DNA of 64,000 nt, taken from positions 27,051,861-27,115,860 of the forward strand of contig NW_020312817.1 of assembly GCF_003265705.1 (NCBI RefSeq). The letters are read 5' to 3'. Source of the DNA: Callorhinus ursinus. Taxonomy: Eukaryota > Chordata > Mammalia > Carnivora > Otariidae. Positions 1 through 11,969 of this stretch are shown here, piece after piece. The notes beneath the pieces were generated by a model. The model was given only the letters and a program-made list of their open reading frames with translations, searched no databases and was not told the origin of the DNA. Every line of letters begins with the position of its first letter. The first letter of the stretch is position 1. A program made the translations under genes and the position numbers.

Positions 1-560
1 GGTGTTCATCCTTTCTGATGGCTGAGTAATATTCCATTGTATATATGGACCACATCTTCTTTATCCATTCATCTGTTGAAGGGCATCTTGGCTCTTTCCA
101 CAGTTTGGCTATTGTGGACATTGCTGCTATGAACATTGGGGTGCATATGGCCCTTCTTTTCACTACATCTGTGTCTTTGGGGTAAATACCTAGGAGTGCA
201 ATTGCTGGGTCATAGGGTAGCTCTATTTTTAAATTTTTGAGGAACCTCCACACTGTTTTCCAAAGTGGCTGTACCAACTTGCATTCCCACCAGCAGTGTA
301 AGAGGGTTCCCCTTTCTCCACAACCTCTTCAACAATTGTTGTTTCTTGCCCTGTCCATTTTTGCCATTCTAACTGGTGTAAGGTGGTATCTTAATGTGGT
401 TTTGATTTGAATTTCCCTGATGGCTAATGATGATGAACGTTTTTTCATGTGTCTGTTAGCCATTTGTATGTCTTCTTCAGGAAAGTGTCTTTTCATATCT
501 TCTGCCCATTTTTTGACTTGATTATTTGTTTTTTGGGTGTTGAGTTTGAGAAGTTCTTTA
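1..560 (-). mobile_element. L1 3' ORF2 segment, antisense part of a 5'-inverted L1
   Basis: Read on the minus strand, this gives the C-terminal region of L1 ORF2. The frame covering 643 to 329 contains [20 protein letters not shown] and [12 protein letters not shown]. The L1 3' end lies off the left edge of the window. The segment abuts a sense L1 piece at about 560. Confidence 0.9.
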
Positions 561-1208
561 TGGAATCCCAGAAAAGACCGAATCGCCAAGGAAATGTTGA
601 AAAAGAAAAACAAAGCTGGGGGCATCATGTTGCCCGATTTCAAGCTATATTACAAAGCCGTGATCACCAAGACAGCATGGTACTGGCACAAAAACAGACA
701 TATAGACCAGTGGAAGAGAATAGAGAACCCAGATATGAACCCTCAACTCTATGGTCAAATAATCTTTGACAAAGCAGGAAAAAACATGCAGTGGAAAAAA
801 GACAGTCTCTTCAATAAATGGTGCTGGGAAAATTGGACAGCCACATGCAGAAGAATGAAACTCGACCATTCTCTAACACCACACACAAAGATAAACTCAA
901 AATGGATGAAAGACCTCAATGTGAGACAGGAATCCATCAAAATCCTAGAGAACATAGGCAGTAACCTCTTTGACATCGGCCACGGCAACTTCTTTCAGGA
1001 TACATCTCCAAAAGCTAAGTGAAACAAAAGCAAAAATGAACTTTTGGGACTTCCTCAAGATAAAAAGCTTCTGCACAGCAAAGGAAACAGTCAACAAAAC
1101 AAAGGGGCAACCCACAGAATGGGAGAAGATACTTGCAAATGACACTACAGATAAAGGGCTGGTATCCAGGATCTATAAAGAACTTCCCAAACTCAACACC
1201 CAAAAAAT
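561..1208 (+). mobile_element. L1 ORF2 segment, sense part of a 5'-inverted L1
   Basis: The + strand encodes an ORF2 C-terminal stretch including [30 protein letters not shown] and [16 protein letters not shown] frameshift near 1015-1022 moves the reading to KAKMNFWDFLKIKSFCTAKE in another frame. It ends near 1206 in the same L1 positions that begin the antisense piece, so about 31 bp is shared. Confidence 0.9.
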
Positions 1209-1284
1209 TTTAAAGTTTTTTAAACATTTGAAGAAATTCAAGAAAAAATTCACACATTTCATGACCTCATCAAAGTGACTTGTG

Positions 1285-1476
1285 GGGGCACCTGGTGGCT
1301 CAGTCGGTTAAGCATCTGCCTTCAGCTCAGGTCATGATCCCGGGGTCCTGGGATCGAGCCATGCATTGGGCGCCCTGCTCAGTGGAGAGTCTGTTTCTCC
1401 GTCTCCCTCTGACCCTCCTCCTGCTTGTGCGCACTCTCTCTCTTTCAAATGAATAAATAAAAAATCTTTAAAAGAA
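1285..1476 (+). mobile_element. CAN SINE (SINEC), sense
   Basis: The tRNA-Lys-like head (ggggcacctggtggctcagt), CT-rich body and AAATAAA tail are present. A perfect 13-bp TSD aaagtgacttgtg lies at 1272-1284 and 1477-1489. Confidence 0.95.
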
Positions 1477-1562
1477 AAAGTGACTTGTGTTCTTTATTGT
1501 TCATATGTCCATTTGTATAACTTTTACAATAAGAATCTTATTTATATTAAAAAGTTATTACA

Positions 1563-1948
1563 GGGGCGCCTGGGTGGCTCAGTTGGTTAAGCATCTGCCT
1601 TCGGCTCAGGTCACGATTCCAGGGTCCTGGGGTCAAGCCCTGCGTAGGTCTCCCTGCTCGGTGGGAAGCCTGCTTCTCCCTCTGCCTGCCGCTTCCCCTG
1701 CTTTTGCTCTCTCTCTCTGTCAAATAAATAAATAAAGATTTTATTTATTTATTTGACAGAGAGAGACATAGCGAGAGAGGGAACATAAGCAGGGGGAATG
1801 GGAGAGGGAGAAGCAGGCTTCCCGTGGAGCAGGGAGCCCGATGGGGGGCTCGATCCCAGGACCCTGGGATCATGACCCGAGCCGAAGGCAGACGCCCAAC
1901 GACTGAGCCACCCAGGTGCCCCAATAAATAAAATCTTTTTTTTTTTTT
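1563..1948 (+). mobile_element. CAN SINE, sense, split by a second SINE
   Basis: The sense head and body run from 1563 to about 1737, and the tail remnant from about 1923 to 1948. The TSD aaagttattaca at 1551-1562 and 1949-1960 encloses both this element and the one inserted in its tail. Confidence 0.9.
1738..1922 (-). mobile_element. CAN SINE, antisense, nested in the tail of another SINE
   Basis: The antisense T-rich tail (ttttatttatttatttgaca) starts it, and the head complement (gagccacccaggtgcccc) ends it. The AATAAATAAA sequence on both sides looks like its target duplication inside the older SINE tail. Confidence 0.9.
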
Positions 1949-1994
1949 AAAGTTATTACACATATAGAGTCTGATTATGACATGTCCTCTTAAG

Positions 1995-2090
1995 GCTCTT
2001 GCAGACCAATTTGAAGATAAGACTACATCTGTATTGGAACGTCTGAAGATTTTCTATTGCTGTCAAGTACCCCCTCACTGGGCCATTCAG
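1995..2090 (+). CDS. TTC27: TTC27 internal exon A (32 codons)
   Basis: Encodes [18 protein letters not shown] followed by [14 protein letters not shown], which I recognise as the TTC27 segment just before the RQLA...LFELG region. The exon starts in phase 0 after tcttaag and ends in phase 0 at ATTCAG before gtattt. The acceptor is weak: the pyrimidine run is only tgtcctctt, and the nearest candidate branch sites lie in ctgattatgac. Two nested SINEs end about 34-46 nt upstream of it. No stop interrupts the frame, and codon 32 joins cleanly to the next exon. The cysteine pair in IFYCCQ is conserved as far as I recall. This segment precedes the recognisable TPRs and is predicted helical by inference only. 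Confidence 0.9.
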
Positions 2091-2799
2091 GTATTTTTGT
2101 TGCTGTTTGTCATTGGGTATGGAAAATACTTTGCTTTTGGAAGATAAATACACTAGAAAAGGATGATTTTTCAGTTTATGTTGAAGTTTTCAAATATTTT
2201 GGTGAAAAGAATAAAAGTATCTAGCTGGGAATTGCCAATTACTTCAAAATGCTCTTTTGGTTAAAGTGATATTAAACTTTTAAAACATTTTTAAAAGAAT
2301 TTAAAACAAGATTAAATAGAATCCTTCAAATTAAGTAGTGGGAGAACCACAGAAGCTTTCCTTTTCAAAATAACTTTATGTTTAAAACCCCGTTAGGACC
2401 TTCTGCTCGAGAATGAGCCTTTTAACCAAGTTGTTTACAAGAACAACGTAAAGCATTTGTTTCTTGCTCTATATGCTGAGATACCCTTGACTACTTTTCT
2501 TTTTCTGAGATACGGGAATACCTAGTATAGCTCCTAAAGCTCCATTTTGGGGTAGAGATTCAGGCCCCTGTGTTATGGGTGTGGTTCCCCTATTTTGTAA
2601 AATTTTTAGCACTGAAGGCAACTTAGACACCTGGTCCAGTTTCTTAATATTACAGAGAAGAAAACTGAGCCCAGTGCAGTTAACTACACTTTACCGATGT
2701 TGATCACACAGCTGTTCATGAAGTAGATCTCTGGTCTCCCAATTTTCAGTCTAGTTTCCCTCCTTTCCTTATCTCTTTATTGGGTTGTAATTACGCCAG

Positions 2800-2960
2800 C
2801 TAATAACAACCAGCTTTTACTGCATACTTATTATGACGCATGCATTTTGTTCTGCATTTTGCACACATTATTTTATTGCAACAATTGTGTGAAATATCCC
2901 CATTTTATAGATGAGGAGGCTGTGGCACTGAGAAGTTAAGTAGAGTGAAATGGTGACAGG
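2800..2960 (-). mobile_element. MIR fragment
   Basis: Contains ccattttatagatgaggagg and the flanking pattern of an antisense MIR, including a diverged form of the gcttactatgtgccaggcac region. Confidence 0.55.
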
Positions 2961-3714
2961 CAGAAATTTCTAGATGATTTCATAACTATCGTCATTTCAG
3001 CCAGCTTCCTGTCCTCTCTCTTTGGATTACGTGCATAGGTAGTGATTTAGAATTATAAATGCCAGCCCATCATTCAATGACTCTGAATCCCCATGGTTAG
3101 ATTTCTTCGAGTATGTCATATTCTTAAGCACAGAGTAAAGTAGGGGATTTACTACACATTGGAATTCACTTTACTGAAGGAGTCTCGATATAACCTGCAA
3201 ATAAAAAGCTTTATTATGTTATCTCAAAAGGAGTACCTTCTTTATCAAGAAGGTGTTAATAGCTGGAACTTTTTGACATGTTTTTGACCCTGATCTATGA
3301 AATTAAGTGCCTTGTCCTGTGTGGTTTGTGGTGGATAAACGTCTCAGATTCTGAGCTATTATTACGACAAAACATGTACGTTGAGGGTGTAGCTTTCAGT
3401 CTATTCCTGAACAGAAGCATTAAGAAAATTAAATACTATTCAGATAGAATTTAGGCAAAATGTTTATTTTATCTGTTTAGGAAGCTGTGAATTTTAGGCT
3501 CTTTAGGCGGTTAGATAAACATCCTCTTTAACAATTTAAATCATTTTTTTCTTTCATTATAGGGAATGACCATATCTTTATGTGTTATTTTTAAAGATCA
3601 AAAAGTAATAGCGTAGTTTATTGTAAAAAGATAATCAGTCTTTCGCCTCTAGGTAGCCCTACCATCTTAGATGCCATATCTATTAAATGAAAAGATTAAA
3701 CTGCTTACCATGTG

Positions 3715-3793
3715 GGGCACCTGGGTGACTCAGGCGTTAAGCTTCTGCCTTCAAATAAATAAATAAAAAAATCTTAAAAAAATAAATAAAAAC
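3715..3793 (+). mobile_element. Miniature, internally deleted CAN SINE
   Basis: The SINE head (to ctgccttc) is fused directly to an AAATAAATAAATAAA tail, with the CT-rich body missing. A 17-bp TSD (aaactgcttaccatgtg and the same with one change) lies at 3698-3714 and 3794-3810. Confidence 0.9.
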
Positions 3794-4136
3794 AAACTGC
3801 TTACCGTGTGAGCACTAAGATTTATTTCAGCTCCCATATGCTATGTTCAGTTTTTTTAAAATGTCCAAATATCTTAAAATAGCCAAATTTCCCCAGATTC
3901 ATGGCATACAGAAGAATTAGATCATTCCCTTTATTTTTTTTTTAATATATTAGCTTATAACTTTCAGGTATATTTCACTTTACTTTCTAATTTTGTCAAT
4001 GTAGATTTTTCATATCCATTGGCTTCTTAACTCTTAAATATGTATTAAATTTTGAAAGAGCAGTAAAATTGTATTTAAAACAACACAGTTCTCCACTAAT
4101 ATGAAACCATGCATTATATAAGAACTTCACCTACTT

Positions 4137-4233
4137 TTTTTTTAAAGTAAACTCTTCACCCAGTGTGGGGCTTGAACTCATGGCCCTGAGATCAAGAGTC
4201 ACGTGCTCTACTGACTGAGTCAGCCAAGCGCCC
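4137..4233 (-). mobile_element. Old CAN SINE, antisense
   Basis: Antisense tRNA-like segment with cttgaactcatggccctgag and ctgactgagtcagccaagcg. This is the shorter, older type. Diverged TSDs resembling gaacttcacctactttt flank it. Confidence 0.85.
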
Positions 4234-4317
4234 TGAACCTCACTTTTTAAAACTCTCTAGTATTTTTTTCTATTCCTGCAGGATGGACCACTTATAAACC
4301 ACAATATATTTACTTTT

Positions 4318-4496
4318 TTTTTTTTTTTTAAAGATTTTATTTATTTAAAGAGAGTGGGGAGGGCAGGGGCAGAGGGAGAAGCAGGCTACCCGCTGAGCAG
4401 GGAGTCTGATGCGGGGCTCGATCCCAGGACCCTGCGATCACGACTTGAGCCGAAATCAAGTCGGAGGCTTAACCTACTGAGCCACCCAGGCACCCC
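4318..4496 (-). mobile_element. CAN SINE, antisense
   Basis: A T-run, then the body complement, then the head complement ctgagccacccaggcacccc. A 15-bp TSD aatatatttactttt lies at 4303-4317 and 4497-4511. Confidence 0.95.
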
Positions 4497-4734
4497 AATA
4501 TATTTACTTTTTGATATGTTTAACTTTCAATAACCTTACCACAATTTGCCTCCTTTTTTATCTGCCAAGGCTGGGAAATAAAGTAGTTAAGCTTTTTAGA
4601 ATCTAAATAAATCTAAGTAGATCTGAGTTAGAAAGACCCAGAGATGCTTTCATGAATAAAGTACACAAGTGCTAATGTATAGATTTCTGTCATTTATGTC
4701 AACTGCTTAGAATTTTTATTATTTGTTTATTTGA

Positions 4735-5612
4735 GTTCAATTTCATTTTTTCCCAGTTTGAGATATAACTGACACATAACATTGTATTCGTTTTAGGTGT
4801 ACAGCATAATGATTTGATATAGCTGTATATTGTAAAATGGTCACCACAGTGAGTTTGTTAATATCCATCTCCTCACAGAATTACAGATGTTTTTCTTGTG
4901 ATGAGAAATTTAAGATCTATTTTCCTAGCATCTTTCAAATATATAATACAGTTTATTAACTGTAGCCAGCATACTGTACATTAGATCCTCAGAACTTACT
5001 TAGAACTGGAAGTTTGTATTTTTTGACCACCTTCATCCATTTCTCTCACCACCACCCCTCAAGCTCTGGCAGCCACCAGTCTGTTCTGTTTCTATGAATC
5101 TGATTTTTTCAGATTCCTCATGTAAGTCAGATTGTACTGTATTTGTTTTTCTCTGTCTGATTTATTTCACTTAGCATAATGCCCACCAGGTCCATCTGTG
5201 TTGTCACACATGCTAAGCTTTCATTCCTTTTTTATGGCTGAATAAGATTCCAGTGTGTGTGTATGTGTGTTTGTTGGGTGTACACACACACTACAATTTC
5301 TTTATCCATTCATCCCTTGATGGACACTTAAGCTGCTTCCATGTCTCAGTTACTGTAAATAATGCTATAATGAACACGGGGGTAGAGATATTTTTTCAAG
5401 TGAATATTTTCATTTTCTTTGAATAAATGCCCAGAAGTGGGAAAGCTGGATCGCTTGGTAGTTCTATTTTTAATTTTTTGAGGAGCCTTCGGACTGTTTT
5501 CCATGGTGGCTGCACCAGTTGACATTGGCACCAACAGTGCACAAGGGTTCCCTTTTCTCCACATCCCCACCAACACTTATCTTTTTGATACCAGGCATTC
5601 TAACTAGAGTTT
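4735..5612 (-). mobile_element. Old L1 3' region, antisense
   Basis: Contains the antisense L1 3' end and ORF2 C-terminal signature blocks, such as tttatccattcatcccttga, ggctgcaccagttgacattg and ttgaggagccttcggactgt. Confidence 0.85.
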
Positions 5613-5979
5613 TTCAAGTTGATTTTTTGGATCTCAGCTTCACAAATCAGAGATGGTCACAGAATCTCTCGGTAAGAAACAAATGCTGATTTTGCTTTTA
5701 AGTTCTTCTAAGTTCTTAGGAAAAAATTGATATATTGATTGTTTTGAAAAGTTCCTATATTATAGTTTTTTAATTCCTTGCCCTCTATAAAGAAACTTGC
5801 TAAAGTAAAGGTAAGTATTGAATCATTGCAAATTTCTAATTAGTTGAGGTCAAACTGTAGAAATGATGTATTTATTACAGTAAGCAGACCCTTAAAAATG
5901 GCAGGTTAGCGCACCCACAAGTGAAACAGGAATCCCTTTACATAAAGAAATGTTCATTATTTTAACTTGATTCTTTTAG

Positions 5980-6273
<294 letters not shown>

Positions 6274-7194
6274 TAATTTAATGTGTATACGAGTATGTGT
6301 ATATGTAAAAGAGAAAAGCAGGCCAAAACTGATATGATTATGATGTTTAGGAATGAATAATGGAAGTGTTAAAGACTCTGTATTTTGATCTCTTTCCTTT
6401 GCTAACTCTCCTCCTGAGGATAACTTCAAAGTGAAATATTAGGAATTATTTTAAGCCTCAGTGGGTCCCTGATGATCAGAGTTTGTGGGGCCAAAGGGAG
6501 GTTACCTGGGTGGGTGCACAGTTGACTGGGCCTGTAGAAAGAAACCTAAAGGGTGCGGCCCCCCACCCTCCTTAGGGCCCAGGAATTGTAAAGTGTGTGA
6601 TGCACTTAATCCCACCCTTAAATTGGCTCAAGAGGAAAGATGTTGCAGTATTTATATCTGTTATTAATTTGTTGTTTTATTCCCCCTCATAAATGAACAG
6701 AATTTTTAAAGAATAAGCAGTTCTGCATTGTGAGCATCTGTTGAAACTGACACCTTGAAGTCATATGTTAATTTTGGATTAAGTTTTGAAATGACTAAGT
6801 TCTATCATAAGTATAGTACACAGAGTAGAACCCACGCACTGGCTCATTTATTTCTATAGTCAACTTTTTGCCATCACCCTAAAAAAAAAAAAAAAGTACA
6901 TGTGTGTTTGTTTCTTAAATACCTTCCTAAGTATGTCTTATTTTAGACCAGTAGTAAAACTTAGATTCCTTTCACTAATCACTAATGGCAGTGAAGGTTT
7001 GCATTGTATTAGCGTAAGGAGAAACCAGCGTGGGAATAAAATTTTACTGTAGAAGATTATAGAATTTTAATATTTTCATCCTGGGAAAGAACTCCGTAAT
7101 CATCTGTTCCAGTTCCCTCCGTTTCAAAATAAGGAAAGGAGTCTCTAGTGATTTGCCTCAGGTCACAAAGCCGGTTATTGATTATTAGCTTGAG

Positions 7195-7350
7195 AGGCCA
7201 CATGGCCCAATGGTTCAAAGCAGAGCCTCTTGGCCCAGGCTGTAGGAATTCAGCTGCTAGCCTTGCCGTGTGCTAGCTTCGTGGTATTGGGCAAGTTACT
7301 TAGGCCCACCTCCTCTCCCCATGACTCAGTTTCCTCATCTACAGGCACTT
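7195..7350 (+). mobile_element. MIR fragment
   Basis: The core gtattgggcaagttacttag followed by cagtttcctcatctacaggc is the conserved MIR core in sense orientation. Confidence 0.65.
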
Positions 7351-7892
7351 AATCCACCTCTGTACAGGTTTTCATGGTGTAACGTCTGCCGAGTAGGTAA
7401 AATGTCCTTTCCTCACAGAGCTGCATGAGTGTTGACTGCTCGCACTGCTGTGATTCTGAGACACATTTTTTTCACTGCATTTGGAATGTGTCTGACACTT
7501 GATGGTATCTTCCACTTGCTGGCTGTCCGGTGGCCGTCTGGGTAGGTTGTCATTGCCTGTGCCTGTGCACACTTAGTCACAGTTATATCGTTTCGATAGA
7601 GTTATGTACCTGGTGTCGTTGTGACATATGGTGGATTTAATTGCCATTTAGAATATCTTCAAGACAGATTTTATTATGATTTGGCATTGAAACAAAAATG
7701 TCATTGAACACACAGAAAAGGACCAAAACAAAGTAGAGGGATGTAAATTTGGTATTCGTGGAAATAAACATTTGCCTTTAGAGAAATCATCACAATTTCA
7801 TTTACTTTTCTTCAAAAATAACAACTAAGTGCTTTATGGGAGCCAAGAAGGGAGGACACTCCTAAGTAGATGAAGCTGTGTTTTGTAGAGAG

Positions 7893-7893
7893 A

Positions 7894-7939
<46 letters not shown>

Positions 7940-7940
7940 A
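7893..7940. repeat. (TG)n(TA)n compound microsatellite
   Basis: About 13 TG units run straight into about 10 TA units. It is simple alternating purine-pyrimidine sequence, likely length-variable. Confidence 0.97.
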
Positions 7941-9560
7941 AAGATTGCTATTTAAAATGTCAAGCAATGTATTGAAGGCAGGAAAAATTGCCAAATTTTT
8001 CTGAATAGATTTTAAAAAATATCAAAGCAATGAGAGGCTGATGTGATTCATTCAAGGCATTATGTCATCATTTAATTGAAAGCATTTTTTCTTTATTAGT
8101 TAAGAGTTAGTCTTATGATTGATAGTGTCCCAAATTTGATGAAATAGAGTATTATGTTTCTTTGAGGACTTAAATATTTTTTTTAGTATCTGTAGGCCTG
8201 GCACTAAAGCAGGATTCAGCTGTTTAACAAAGGAATAAATGGGTGAATGAGTATCTTGATTCCCAGTCTAATGTATTTCCCATTGTGTCATTCTTCAGTA
8301 TGCTAGTCCTTTACGCTGCTCACTGCATAAATGAACTGTATATAAAATTACAGTAGTTTTGGAAATAGTGATTTTTGAAATGATTAAGTTGTTGATTCCC
8401 AAGATCCCCAAGCATGTTTTAAAATACTAAATTTATGTAATTATTTTTAGAAAGTATGGAAAGCAGAGACTTTCTCTAATTGCAGAAGAAAAAAATAAGG
8501 AATCGATCCCTTTCAAAGAACAGATTTGACTCTGTCCTCTAAAGCAGTTGTAGTATTAATGTTTTTTTAATTGGCACATGACCTTGTAAGCATTATCTTA
8601 TGCTAATGATAAATTCCCATGTTTCTAATTATTCTAGAAAATGTACGTATCTTAATTTTTAGGAATGTGTAGTCATTTACTTTGTCTTAAAGTCTTTTGT
8701 GAGTTTCAGCCAAACATCCCCCCAATTTTTTATTTTAAAGGCTGATTTAGCATTTCGTTTGTCACATAAAAGACTTCCCTTACCTGTTATTCTTATGCTA
8801 TATTTGAAGATCAGTTCAACCATAGACCCTAAAAAGTTTTGCTTCAAGCTGGAAGCAAATGTTTTATTTCTAAAACAGCTGAGATTCTTTTAGTATTTGG
8901 TCATGTGCCAGTAGTTGTCACCACATTTGATTTAACTAGAAGTTTGTGAAATTTGAATCCTCGCATTTAGTGCTTAATGGCATAATTTATTTTTAAAAGG
9001 CAAATTCGAGAAAGTATCTAATTCTAATTATTATGTTCTGGTGCTTGCACCCTATTATTGTAGGGTCTCAGACTTTCTAATTTAGACGTTACTTACAGAA
9101 ATTCTCATTATTTAATGACCATTGGCAAAATAGCTTAGATTAATTTTGCTTGACGTTGTGATCAGAACTGGTTCTCATCTGTTAGCATGTAGTTTTCTAA
9201 AGTTATCTGGCACACTTGTAGCAGTTTCCCCAAACCTATGGACAAAAATCTTATTTTGGTGCACAAATTTGGTCCCTAAATGAAAGACAAAGATTGAGCT
9301 GGTATAAGCTGCCTGCAGGAGGTAGGCGTAAAGGGAGTGCAATGGTAAGGGTTAGGACCTCTCTTTTCTTCTCTTGTTCCTAACAGACAAGGCTTACCTG
9401 AAATTACATAGCCTTATCTTTTATTTTGCTATGTTTGCAGATCATTGTAGGCAAAAGCTCTTAAAAAGTTTTCCTTTAAGTTACAAGTAAATGTTTCTGT
9501 AACAGTTGAGATTCTTTTAGCAGTTGGTTTGGGTTTTGGGGGGATGGGGGAAGGTTTCTT

Positions 9561-9771
9561 TTTTTTTTTTTAAAGATTTATTTATTTATTTTAGAGAGAG
9601 TGAGAGCATGTGAGCTGAGGGGAGGGGAGGCGAGGGAGAGAGAGAATCCTTAAGCGGACTCCTTGCTGAGCAGGGAGCCCAATTCGGTGCTCAATCCCAG
9701 GACCCTGAGATCATGACCTGAGCTGAAACTACAAGTTAGACGCTCAACCAACTGAGCCACCTAGGCACTCC
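9561..9771 (-). mobile_element. CAN SINE, antisense
   Basis: A T-run, a body complement with GA-rich sequence, and the head complement actgagccacctaggcactc. Flanks gaaggtttcttt and gaacgtttcttt are imperfect TSDs. Confidence 0.92.
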
Positions 9772-9802
9772 GGGGAACGTTTCTTTTAAAATAGTTTCTT
9801 TA

Positions 9803-10005
9803 GGGGCGCCTGGGTGGCTCCGTCGTTAAGCGTCTGCCTTGGGCTCAGATCATGATCCCAGGGCCCTGGGATCAAGCCCCGCATCGGGCTCCCTGCTCCA
9901 TGGGAAGCCTGCTTCTCCCTCTCCCGCTCCCCCTGCTTGTGTTCCCTCTCTCGCTGTGTCTCTCTTTGTCAAATAAATAAATACAATCTTTAAAAATAAA
10001 TAAGT
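9803..10005 (+). mobile_element. CAN SINE, sense
   Basis: Head ggggcgcctgggtggctccg, CT-rich body and AAATAAATAAA tail. Flanks aaaatagtttcttt and aaaatagttttttt are the likely TSD. Confidence 0.93.
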
Positions 10006-10039
10006 AAAATAGTTTTTTTTTATATGATGTAAAAGATTT

Positions 10040-10625
10040 CCCAAACTCTTTTCCTACACTGCAGTCAGAGTGATCTTCCTGAAAAATAAATCTGATCAGG
10101 TCATTTCTACTCTTCAGTAACTCCCTTTGTCTCCAGGATTAAGCTCTTTAGCGTGGATGGTTTATAGACCACTTCATGATCTGACTCCTGCTCACATTGC
10201 TAACTGCATTATCCCCCTACTCTTTTATCTCTGCTTCATCCCCCTTTGTACTTGCTCATTGAGGCTGTGCTCAAAATTCCACCAGATTGAAACTACTTGT
10301 AATTTCTTGACTTTGCAGCATTGCTTCACCTCAGGACCTTTGTAAGTGCTGTTGTCTGTCTCACTCCTACTTATTCTTCAGGTTTTTCCTTGGCGATTAC
10401 TTTGCCCAGTGACCTTTCCCTGCTACCTCCCTCCCAGATTTGGGGTGTTTTCCTGCGCTCCTATGGCACCCAAACTACTCTGATATCCCATTTGCTGGTT
10501 TACTTCACCTACTAGACTGTAAGCCGTTTAAGAACACTTATGTCTGTAGTATTTGCAGAGGTCTCCCCAACACCTAGCACAGGCTTGGCACATGGTAACT
10601 CCTCAAAATATTTGCTAAACGAATG
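10040..10625 (+). mobile_element. L2 3' region, sense
   Basis: Matches the L2 3' pattern: gaccacttcatgatctgact, the ctcaggacctttgtaagtgc block, then ctagactgtaag...aagaac and cctagcacaggcttggcaca, ending near a TTTGCTAAACGAATGA-like terminus. Confidence 0.75.
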
Positions 10626-10976
10626 ACCTGTAGTCTTTCATTGTGAGTAGTTACTGCGCTGAAGCAAATCTCCACATAGATACTCCCTTTGGACTTTATA
10701 TGTGACGAAAGAAACTTCTCCAACTCCTGCCATGTATTCTCTCTCTAAAAACAAATTATGAGATCTCTCCCCTCCCATTTTAATCTTTTAATAATCTCTG
10801 TAATGTAACAACATATAAAGTATGAATTGTTTTTACCACTTTACTGATTAGCCTTAGTAAGTGGCAGATTTTGCAATCTGAGCTTAGACCTTCCCTTTCC
10901 CTTAAACTCACACTCCTTTCTCCATACCTGCCTCTCACTGGGGCTGTTGTTAATCCCTTGGAAATTAGATATCTGA

Positions 10977-11185
10977 GGGGCGCCTGGGTGGCAAGTTGGT
11001 TGAGTGGCTGACTTGATTTCGCCTCAGGTCTTGATCTCAGGGTTGTTAGATCAGGCCCGACTTTGGGCTCTGCACCCAGCGCAGGGTCTGCTTGAGATTC
11101 CCTCCGCCTCTCCCTCTGCCCCTCCCACTTGTGTTCTCTCTCTCTCTCTCAAATAAATAAATAAACCAAAAAAAAAAAGAAGAAA
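10977..11185 (+). mobile_element. CAN SINE, sense, older subfamily
   Basis: Head ggggcgcctgggtggcaagt, the gggtctgcttgagattccct body of an older subfamily, and an A-rich tail. TSD gaaattagat at 10961-10970 and 11186-11195. Confidence 0.92.
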
Positions 11186-11969
11186 GAAATTAGATGTTCA
11201 GTTTATAAGCCAAAACCTGTTGTTGTGCCCCCTTGTATGAGAAAAATAGGAAAATATACTCTGTAACTTGGTAATGCAAGTAGGAGATGAGCAGCTAATT
11301 GGATAACTAGGCCTGTTTTTAATTATTCTGTTTTATCTTGGACCTGGAGTATTTATGCTGGCAAGTTCATTTTGGAAAATCAAGCCAGAGCATGGTGTTG
11401 TCATAAACATAAATGTAACAAGCAATTAGTGAGCACTTGGCTCATAAGAGAGTCAATAGGACTAGGCACCAGCACACAGAAGAAGTCTAGCTGGGGGTGA
11501 ACTACTGGGGATGGGTGAAGTGTTCTGCACTTTTCATCTCTCAGTTGCTGTTCATAGGACAAGAATTTAGACTAGGAGCAAACTGCCTTTCTGCTAGGAG
11601 AGGGGAGAAAGAATCATTTCTGCAGTCCTCAAAGACGCTCGTTATAGTTAGTACCATATCTGGGTCTAGAGCTCATTTTTCCCCCTTTATTCTTTGCCAG
11701 GAGGGCTTCTTCTGGTTGCTGCTCTGCCAGTTCATAGTCCCTCTATACTGAGCAGATGTCGCATCAGATGAGGGCCAGGCCACACTTGTCACTCATTCTA
11801 ATTATTAATGCCTTTTGCTCATTCACAAAATCAAGGCATAAATCACAGCCAACAAGGGCACTTTGTTTTGATAATTGCTCTGACTGGAGGATGAATAGTT
11901 TTCCTGAACTGTTTCATCTCCCTTTTTACCAGAGATTGAATTTCACTTTTATTCATATGGGGGCCATCA

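Larger units (their letters stand above)
2091..5979 (+). other. TTC27: TTC27 intron between exons A and B
   Basis: The intron starts with gtattt and ends with ttcttttag. It holds a MIR (about 2800-2960), a miniature SINE (3715-3793), two antisense SINEs (4137-4233, 4318-4496) and an antisense L1 (about 4735-5612). Stretches 2160-2790, 2960-3690 and 5620-5970 are AT-rich and I see no gene, RNA or named repeat in them. Confidence 0.85.

Noticed and set aside
1285..1476. tRNA-like head sequences with A/B-box-like motifs in the SINEs
   Set aside because: They belong to tRNA-derived SINEs with A-rich tails and TSDs. None folds as an intact tRNA gene.
10127..10515. Two overlapping + strand frames of 72 and 64 codons
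   Set aside because: They lie within a decayed L2 3' region and show no intact reverse transcriptase.
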